Assembly (NCBI GenBank): GCA_020881915.1
Contig: JAJFPB010000011.1
Span: 62,001-126,000 of the forward strand
Length of the DNA: 64,000 nt
Source of the DNA: Paramyrothecium sp. XJ0827
Lineage: Eukaryota; Ascomycota; Sordariomycetes; Hypocreales; Stachybotryaceae
Direction: 5' to 3'
The notes beneath the pieces are model-generated. The model was not told the DNA's origin, made no database searches, and worked only from the letters and a program-made list of their open reading frames with translations. The position numbers and the translations under genes are program-made. Within the stretch, counting starts at the first letter, position 1; each line of letters begins with the position of its first letter. Positions 57,192-64,000 of the stretch are shown here, one piece after another.

Positions 57192-59741
57192 CTAATCCTG
57201 CCTGAATGTAAATCGGCCCTGTCCTGTCAGGCTACTATTAACCTCGAAGACGTTCGTATAGTCTTGGATCATCGCGTTGTCATCGAAATCCCCTGCTAAT
57301 GTCTCTACCGTAGCCGCGGGAGGGTCAGACATGGCTAAGTCCAAATCTACCATGCACGTAGCGCGTATTTCCTCCTTCAGGTGGGTCCATAACTTCCTCT
57401 CTTGGAACTCGGCCATTATGCGGCGTGCGTGGTCGCCAGAGAGACTGCCATTCCGCATCGCCATGGATAGCAGGCTCTTACCAATCGCTTCTGTAACGCG
57501 GAAGGATTTGCACAAACTTTCATAACCGTAGAGACAAAGGAGGAAATAGAGGAACCAGTCCTTCTGCTCCGTGTTCTGCAGCATAGCGTTGGCCAAATAG
57601 AGTAGCGCAGTGTGCCAGACCATGCTGTATGTGGATGGCTTGTAGTTAAAACGGTAAATGACGACCAGTCGCTTAAGCTGCTCTGTGGAGGCAGCGCAAA
57701 TCACTTCTGGTGATCTGATCCCAGACGGAAAATCATGTGGCGCAGCTGCTGCGTTGCCAGAGTTACGAATGAATGGCCGAAAGATGTCGAGAATAGCTGA
57801 ATGCAGCCAGAGACTGGACACATTTAGTTAGACTTGCCGCGATACGAAAGCGAAACTCCCGTTCCTGGCTGGTCCATGCTTACTGAAAGGTGATCACGAG
57901 ATGTGTTTCCCCTCCATTGCGTGATAGACCCGAGTGCAAATTGTCAGTCCAGCCCAGTAGCTCCTCGTATTTGGATTTGGCAAACTCTAGTGTTGCCAGT
58001 CCAGTGGTAGTCGAGGAGCTATCTGCATAGTAGGCTGCGGCGACACTGTTCAGAATTCTCCAAAACCCACAGAGGACTGGGAAAAAGAGTCTAAATTGCC
58101 GTGTCGGTGCAGAAGGATGTAGAGGAAGCATGCCTTCTGGGGTAAACTGAAGGACTTTTGTACTGTCGGGCACTGGAATAGTGGGAGGGACTCTTGGATA
58201 CTCGACCCCGGGTTGATGATAGAAGATTGCCATAAAACTGCCAATGCATCAAAAAAACAGAATCAACTTCTTCATGTGTATCTTCTACTTACGTAGCCCA
58301 GTTAAAGACTCCCCACGCCACGTAGGATGTGGTCCTGGCCTGCGCAGGTGAAAGCGGGCCTATTCTGATTTGAGCAGTTTCCTGCTCAACGCCAAATAAA
58401 CCCATCGAGGTACCTATCTGCACAGCTTCGGATAAGTACCTTAGCACTGCATGGTCAATTCCTCGAGCTTGATAAGAGAGGCTCATATACTGGGCAGCGA
58501 TGATGTCGGTTAGACGGTGAGAACGGCCTTCAATTACCCAAAGCCGCTCAGCCTCGGCAGCGAAATCATCAACGAGCTTGTCTACATCCCCAGTTATGGC
58601 ACTATACATTTGCTATTTAGATACGCACGTCAGCCAGGATTTGTTCTCGGATGTTCATTCCAAGAAATGAGACAGGACCTACGCAAGCCCAGAACATGAG
58701 GGCATTAACCATCAGAGAAGTACAATATGAGCCTTTCTTTTGGGAGACAAGGTCGTGTATGAAGGTGTCCGGCTCGAATGAGCCTATGAGAGCGTGATCG
58801 GTATCAAAATACAAACACAATACTTTTGTGGCAAGCTCATCTGTTATGGGCACAATAGTCCAATGGTCGATTTTCAATGTTTGTAGTCGACTTCCGAGAT
58901 CAGGCGACGAAAGTGGAGGAGGTGGTTGAGGAATGCTAAGGCAATGTATTAGTCGTTATTAGGAAGTGACCGAAGCAGACAGGGACTTACGTTTTATTCA
59001 AATTTGTAGGTTCTTGCTCGGGAGGAGTTGTCCCATCATCGATGCTGCCGTCGGCGGTATCAAGAGAGAAGCTAGGTCTAAGTTCCGATTGATGAAGCCC
59101 AGTACTTCGGGTAGCTTGAGTTAGCCACTTTAGGGGACTTTGTGCATCTCCCAAGTCAATAGGGGGTGCAGGTGGATATGCGAATGGATGGCGAATCTGC
59201 AGCTCGATGGTGAGATTCAACCGCGGTGATAGGCCAGGGCTGGCTGCGAGATCCATCGAAGGCGAGGTTAAATCTACCACGACTGACCAAAGACGCGAAA
59301 GTATTGCAGCTGAGCTGCCCTCGCTCTGTAGCATTCTGATCATTGCTATTGCTCGCTGCGGGGGCAATGCGTTGAGGAGCCTGATGGCCTCGACCAAGGC
59401 ATCTCCACTATTGCCTCCATTGTTGCTGCCACCGCTGCTGCTACTGCTACTGCTTTCACTGCTAACATAGATACACTCCTTTTTCCCTTTCTTGCAAGCC
59501 GCGCAGGCTGGGTACACTCCGTCACACTGGTGCAAGGAATAATATTGCTGGTTAGCAAAGACGTTTAGGTCCAAGGCCAAAAGAGGGGGAACATTACGCG
59601 AGTCTTTTTTCTACGGCAATTATTGCAGGCGATTGCAACTCCCACACGCCGCCTTGGGACAATCTGGTCGGACATTGACAAAGCGGTTGATGGTGTATCG
59701 GGCGCTGGTGCAGGGCTTAGTGATACGTAGTTTCTATCCAT
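57192..59741 (-). CDS. Zn2Cys6 transcription factor with fungal-specific domain
   Basis: Six exons: 59741-59598, 59526-58991, 58935-58683, 58612-58293, 58237-57884 and 57813-57192, giving 742 residues. All five introns (71, 55, 70, 55 and 70 nt) are GT-AG and keep frame; several have CTGAC/CTAAC branch points. The zinc cluster is Cys39-x2-Cys42-x6-Cys49-x6-Cys56-x2-Cys59-x6-Cys66 (CNNCRRKKTRCDG). A Ser/Gly run follows (about 69-85). The fungal-specific regulatory domain begins near residue 230 (FEPDTFIHDLV, QMYSAITGDVD, LTDIIAAQYMSLSYQARG), ending with LWLHSAILDIFRPFI and the C-terminal helices. Such factors activate metabolic or secondary-metabolite genes from the nucleus. Its nearest neighbour, the amidohydrolase-like gene, is a plausible but unproven target. 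Confidence 0.9.
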
Positions 59742-60065
59742 GCTTCACTGAGGCTCGATAATAAAACTAGCATTGAAGGTTTGATGTTGAAAACCATCCT
59801 CATCTCCAATCTCGAATGAGGGGTACAGATTTTGACATGTCTGTCCAATAATTTGTCCTTTACTTTCCGGGATTGACGCGTCAGGGCGGCGAATGTAAGG
59901 CGAATAACCGAACCAATTCCACATGCCACGTAAAAGCCCCACATTTCCTCCTCTGACCATGGGTAGAACCAATAACAGCCTCGAGAACATCGGATGTCCT
60001 CCGAGCGTATCTGCCAACCACTATCCAGTGTTCCATCGTCCCTGTCCCCCACTTGCTCTACCTAC
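59742..60065. other. Upstream region of Zn2Cys6 gene
   Basis: A minus-strand frame (60017-59745, GMWNWFGYSPYI ... FIIEPQ) ends only 4 bp before the regulator's start codon. It could be the 3' end of an older gene cut by the Fot1-like element, but it has no recognisable domain. The region probably holds the regulator's promoter, and the transposon lies about 325 bp upstream of the start codon. Confidence 0.35.
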
Positions 60066-62745
60066 TAGGGGGGTCTCAAAGTCGACCTCTCCGACCTACT
60101 TTCGTAGGACGGGGGGTGCGTTGACTAGGAAAAAAAAATTTGACATTAAAATTAGCTGTAGGCACACCAAAACTCGAGGTCACTTACTTTTTTTGGTTAA
60201 TTGCAACTGTCCCCCGCCGATTATTGAGATATCGGAACGGGGTCTTCGTCAACTTCGTCAACATCAACGCCTGGTGTTGAGGCATAGTAAATTTGACTAT
60301 CTACAGCCACCTCGATGCAGCTCTCCGGCTCTTCTGCTTTGAGTACCACGAATTCCTCGCCTTCTAATTCCCTGCTTTTTTCCATAGTAATCACAAAACC
60401 GTCGGCTTCGAGTGACATAGCCTTGAGAGCTTCAGCGCGCTGTGCAGTGTCGGAAACGACGATCTCAACCGCATCTTGGACTGCCTGACGACTATAGTGG
60501 TCTGGCCACACAAGAAGACCACAATATATGTAATTTCGATCGAAAAGCTCACGATGTTGAGCATATCGCGAGCTGAGAAGCTGTGTATCGTCCAAAAGCG
60601 CGCGGCGATGGCATTTCCGCCAGTTTCCCTGTGCAGCGAGCTGCATGGGCGTTGTCTTCTTGATACTATCACGAACGTAGTAGCGGATCGATCGTATCCA
60701 TCGACGAAGGTAGGCAGCTTCATTGCGGGCGTCTTTCTTCTTGATTCGCGATGCTTCGTCTTCCTGAGCCGCGCGGCGGTTGTATTCGTCGTGTGCGACT
60801 CGAAGTCTGCCGTCATGAACGCTCAAAGGGCCGTATCGTGCGATGACGATTGTATTGTCGTGACGGCGTTGTCGCTGAAGCTGTTTTTCCTTCAGTTTCT
60901 TCATCTCAGCCGTAGCGGTGATAACATTCAAAGTCAGGGCGTTTGAGGTCTTCTGTGCCTTGTTGTATACCCGCAGAACTGCGGGCGTTGGTGCAACTTG
61001 AGAGTCAAGTGAGAGCTCGAGCCGTAGCTGTACATAGTCATAGTACCGCTTAATAATGCGTATATTCATCGTAGGCGTGGTGATGTTCTTCCAGTCGTTA
61101 AACAACGTCGGACTGGGCGTTCTTGACGTACGGAAACTTAGGTTCGTCGGCGTTGACGGGCGCGGCGTTCCTGCTTCGATGAAGCCGGGAAGTTCTCGTT
61201 CATCTACAGCGTTTGTTAGAGAAGAGAGGGCATCTTGGATCTGGTCTAGAACAACAGCCGGATTATAGGGAAAAAGACCACAATTCTCCCATGCGCTGAG
61301 GATAGTAGACTTCTTGAACGTTCGGTTACGCATCTCTTGAAGATGGAACAAGAAGTCGTCTTTGTTGAAGTCAAATGCTCCGTCAGCTATCTCTCGATAT
61401 GGAATTTGCTGATGCCAATGCTTGTATGACCGGAACACGCCAACATCAAGAGGCTGGACAAGATGTGTGAGTTTTGGCGGCAAAGGGAAGACCTCGATGC
61501 CGTGGGCAGCGGCGAAATGGACCAGTTCTTCTGTATAGTGACTTTCGCAGTTATCCAGAAGAAGAACGCGCTTCGCAGTCGGGTCAGAGGGTCGTGTGTG
61601 TTTCTCGAAGTGCGAAATCCACTCGATGGCGATGATATCGTTGATATAGCCACGCGGACTTGTTGTTAGAACTGTATCGCCGTCAAGCTTATTGTCCACC
61701 CATCGCGAGGGAATTTGGACGCCTGGAAGGACGAGGAAGGAAGGAATTGATGCTCCGGCGGCCGAGACGGCCTCCACAGCGGTTACAGATACAAGATCAT
61801 GGGAATCAGTCAATACAGGTTGTTCAACGTCACAGAAAGTGTAGATGAAGATGCCCTGCTGAAGATATCCTACCATAAAGCCGGTCTCGTCAAAATTCCA
61901 TATATTTTCGCGCAGAATACCCTTCTCGGCGATGAAATTCGACCAGCCTTTGTAGAATGCTTCGAGATTCGCTCTATTCGTCATCGCCTTGCGTTTGGCA
62001 TCGCGCGCTGAGGCTCTACGGGAGTGGAAGATGTCTGAATAGCGTTTCATGAAGCGTCTGACCCAATCGATCGAAGCTGTGGAATTGTCTCCTCGTGCCT
62101 TCAGGATAACATTCGCATGTTGTTGCAAAGCTCGGCGTTGAATGTGGTGACCCTGTGTGATCCGGCGGTGGGCCCAACACAACATCTCTTGTTCTTCTGA
62201 CTTCGAGAACTTCAATCTGTTACCTCCATTCTCAGAAACAGCATGCGCACCTTGAAGACGAGACCATAGGCGTTTATATGGCACGCTCAGCGCTTTCGCA
62301 GCTTTCGTAATGGTGGAAAAATGACCTTCTTTGTATAACTCCGCTGCGGCGACGGTTCTCGGCTCGAGGTTATCCTGTGTGAAGCGCTGGAAAATATACT
62401 TTCCGGTATCAGAATTGATATATTTTTCGACAGCAGTCTGCTCAGTACTCGAGAAGGCCATCACGAGAAAATTGGGTTGTTGTACGTCTTGTTGCGGTCG
62501 TGACGTATGTCATTTTCCTCATATTGCGATATGTCGCGTCCCGCGTGGTGGACCGCGGGGCACTTCCGGCATGCTCTGTGCAATTACCGGGTTTATGTGA
62601 TAAAATGGGGTGACTTATTATTTTGGTGTAGCTACAGCTAATCTAGAAGTCACTGAATTTTTCCTAGTCAACGCGCATTTTCCTAGTCAACGCACCCCCC
62701 GTCCTACGAAAGTAGGTCGGAGAGGTCGACTTTGAGACCCCCCTA
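60066..62745 (-). mobile_element. Fot1/pogo-type DNA transposon, intact
   Basis: Perfect inverted repeats of about 69 bp flank it, beginning CTAGGGGGGTCTCAAAGTCG (left 60065-60134, right 62678-62746), with TA at both edges as expected for Tc1/mariner-pogo insertion. Each repeat holds a small internal palindrome (CCTAC-TTTC-GTAGG). The single gene inside is unbroken. This is the best candidate for an active element in the window. Confidence 0.92.
60221..62461 (-). CDS. Fot1/pogo family transposase (DDE_1)
   Basis: 746 residues with no break, ATG at 62461. The N-terminus holds a CENP-B/pogo-style helix-turn-helix (AAAELYKEGHFSTITKAAKAL; second HTH about residues 85-150 with IDWVRRFMKRY). The DDE core follows: first Asp in IWNFDETGFMVG, second in RVLLLDNCESHY, third in THLVQPLDVGVF. 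The C-terminal third is basic and coiled-coil-like (EMKKLKEKQLQRQRR), longer than in classic Fot1. It should cut and paste the element at TA sites using its 69-bp ends. All catalytic acids are present, so activity is plausible. Confidence 0.92.
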   Translation of the reverse strand: MAFSSTEQTAVEKYINSDTGKYIFQRFTQDNLEPRTVAAAELYKEGHFSTITKAAKALSVPYKRLWSRLQGAHAVSENGGNRLKFSKSEEQEMLCWAHRRITQGHHIQRRALQQHANVILKARGDNSTASIDWVRRFMKRYSDIFHSRRASARDAKRKAMTNRANLEAFYKGWSNFIAEKGILRENIWNFDETGFMVGYLQQGIFIYTFCDVEQPVLTDSHDLVSVTAVEAVSAAGASIPSFLVLPGVQIPSRWVDNKLDGDTVLTTSPRGYINDIIAIEWISHFEKHTRPSDPTAKRVLLLDNCESHYTEELVHFAAAHGIEVFPLPPKLTHLVQPLDVGVFRSYKHWHQQIPYREIADGAFDFNKDDFLFHLQEMRNRTFKKSTILSAWENCGLFPYNPAVVLDQIQDALSSLTNAVDERELPGFIEAGTPRPSTPTNLSFRTSRTPSPTLFNDWKNITTPTMNIRIIKRYYDYVQLRLELSLDSQVAPTPAVLRVYNKAQKTSNALTLNVITATAEMKKLKEKQLQRQRRHDNTIVIARYGPLSVHDGRLRVAHDEYNRRAAQEDEASRIKKKDARNEAAYLRRWIRSIRYYVRDSIKKTTPMQLAAQGNWRKCHRRALLDDTQLLSSRYAQHRELFDRNYIYCGLLVWPDHYSRQAVQDAVEIVVSDTAQRAEALKAMSLEADGFVITMEKSRELEGEEFVVLKAEEPESCIEVAVDSQIYYASTPGVDVDEVDEDPVPISQ

Positions 62746-62910
62746 GTACTTGTTTTGTGGTATTCTCGCTAGCTGGTAGGGTATCTTCATCCACAGCTGG
62801 CTTTGCTACATTTGCGACCACGAACTCTGGTCGGATCTTCCGGATTGTGTCCGTAAAGGACAAACTACCTCCCTGCAAAACGAGACCGCCGCCAATTTGC
62901 CCACTGCTTG

Positions 62911-63259
62911 CGTGGCTCAATGATTTCCCACATGGAATACAGGTTGGAGGACTTCTGGAGGGCCCCAGGGCCCGACAGATATATCCCTAGCCATCCAATC
63001 ATTAAATTCATGACTTTTGACCGGTTTTTCCTTATTAAAAGGGCTCGTCAATACACTCGGGCGTGCCGGCCCCCTATTGCAAGGTCAATGACTGGGCCAA
63101 CGTCATTATGGAAGCAGCTATAACTGCCGTCAACGTGGGCACCTTTGTCGCCGTTGATGAAGGTATGGTTATGTTTGAAGGACGGTCAAGGCATAAATTG
63201 ACGATAAAGACGAAACCGACGGAGACAGGGCTCAAGGTCTGGCTGCTAGGCGCCCTAGG
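62911..63259 (+). pseudogene. piggyBac-like transposase remnant
   Basis: Two frames joined by a shift near 63060 read HMEYRLEDFWRAPGPDRYIP, IIKFMTFDRFFLIKR, then NVGTFVAVDEGMVMFEGRSR and KPTETGLKVWLLGALG. The VDE-GMVMFEGRSR-KP block is the first catalytic aspartate region of piggyBac-type (DDE_Tnp_1_7) transposases. The rest of the domain is missing because a hAT end begins at 63260. Confidence 0.7.
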
Positions 63260-64000
63260 CAGGGTTGAAAGCCACTCCACTCAATCCACTCGCTGCTCGA
63301 GTGGAGTGGGTAGATCATAATCCACTGAATACCTCAGTATAGTGGATCCACTGGAAGCCGTCGTGGATTAGGGTGGATTAGGGTGGATTGGGTGGATTGG
63401 CAAGTGCCTCTATTCACGATGGTGAAGCTATTCTCGAAGGCTTTGCCCACCTAAGCGCCCAGTTTCAACTTCCAGAAGCTCCAAGTGAGCCTATCTCCAA
63501 CTGGCTTCCATCTCGTCTTGAGCGCTCGCCGCCTGTGTTAGCCACTGTGTTGCCCACCCTTCAAGCTGCTGATCTGACATCTGACCCAATTCGACGTTGA
63601 CTTTTTCTTCTTGTACCGAGATAAAGACGGGATCCAAATCGTGAATAATACCCGCCCTCAGCCATGAACGCAATACCTGGCACATCCCGATAATCTGGGC
63701 TTCAAGTTGGTGGCGCAGAGGGTTCACCATCCGGCCTGATGCTGAGAAGAGTCGCTCACATTCTGCAGACATGGGTTGTATTGTGAGAAAATCAAGCGCC
63801 ATTCGCGATAAGTTTGAATACTTGAATCGCTTTTCGTGCCAGTAAGCGAGAGGATCGTCGATTGAGCCATCGCCGCTTTCGCAGTGCGTAACCCAATGGA
63901 GGTATTCGTCCTCGCCTGGCGTGAGGCCATCGTGACCTGCTTCTGGCGCTATGTAGCGGTTTCGTTGAAGGTATTCCTGGAATGGATTGTCTGAAGTCTT
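63260..64000 (-). mobile_element. hAT transposon (hAT-4), right part outside window
   Basis: It starts CAGGGTTGAAAGCCACTCC, followed by subterminal units of TCCACT/GTGGATT type (63270-63410, including repeated GTGGATTAGG). The minus-strand transposase end lies inside. The 8 bp left of it (GCCCTAGG, 63252-63259) belong to the piggyBac remnant it interrupted and are the expected target copy. Confidence 0.75.
63491..64000 (-). CDS. hAT-4 transposase, C-terminal part
   Basis: The frame runs in from beyond the window edge (EDEYLHWVTHCESGDGSID, then DPLAYWHEKRFKYSNLSRMA) through the hAT dimerisation block (LTIQPMSAECERLFSASGRM) to the stop at 63491. There is no break in the part seen. The N-terminal zinc finger and core lie outside the window. 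Confidence 0.8.
   Translation of the reverse strand, partial: KTSDNPFQEYLQRNRYIAPEAGHDGLTPGEDEYLHWVTHCESGDGSIDDPLAYWHEKRFKYSNLSRMALDFLTIQPMSAECERLFSASGRMVNPLRHQLEAQIIGMCQVLRSWLRAGIIHDLDPVFISVQEEKVNVELGQMSDQQLEGWATQWLTQAASAQDEMEASWR

Noticed and set aside
59745..60052. Minus-strand frames just upstream of the Zn2Cys6 gene
   Set aside because: They end 4 bp from its start codon and show no domain; kept only as a low-confidence note.
1..64000. CRISPR arrays, rRNA or tRNA genes
   Set aside because: No regularly spaced direct repeats and no recognisable tRNA or rRNA sequence; the tRNA-like 14-mers at 11893 and 42444 are primer-binding sites.

Overview
The window looks like a chromosome segment of a filamentous ascomycete (Pezizomycotina). 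The evidence is short GT-AG introns of about 47-71 nt, a Zn2Cys6 regulator, a bZIP factor, a GLEYA-domain secreted protein, an HP1-type protein and a typical fungal transposon mix (Fot1/pogo, hAT, Tad-type LINE, Ty1/copia, Helitron). I see no rRNA, tRNA or CRISPR array. Species cannot be named from the sequence alone.

Layout. 0.6-1.8 kb: 5' half of a UDP-glycosyltransferase gene, cut in its third exon by a hAT element (1.77-7.06 kb). 7.2-9.2 kb: a PIF1-like helicase gene split by a solo LTR. 9.3-10.6 kb: helicase part of a RecQ/TLH-like repeated gene. 11.75-17.9 kb: a Ty1/copia element with identical LTRs. 18.7-22.1 kb: a nearly intact hAT. 22.4-25.3 kb: two host-type genes (tectonin-like, GLEYA). 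25.9-27.4 kb: a hAT-type MITE and a LINE fragment. 27.4-28.2 kb: a complete five-exon HP1-like gene. 28.8-42.2 kb: two Helitrons head to head, forming a large inverted repeat. 42.2-47.0 kb: a copia 5' end, a hAT fragment and the N-terminal half of a RecQ/TLH-like gene. 48-59.7 kb: the main host island, with a small protein, an EBP-type sterol isomerase, a bZIP factor, a hypothetical gene, an amidohydrolase-like protein lacking metal ligands and a Zn2Cys6 regulator. 60.07-62.75 kb: an intact Fot1/pogo element. 62.9-64.0 kb: a piggyBac remnant cut by another hAT that runs off the end.

How it fits together. Host genes have clean reading frames and well-formed introns, whereas most transposon genes are interrupted. 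The Helitron copies share the same 8-bp and 11-bp tandem duplications that break their frames, so they descend from one already defective element. They are almost identical over about 5.2 kb but diverge abruptly upstream. The items most worth pursuing are the HP1-like gene wedged between a LINE breakpoint and Helitron-type ends, the Helitron inverted pair, and the amidohydrolase-like protein that has lost its metal-binding residues beside a pathway-type regulator.
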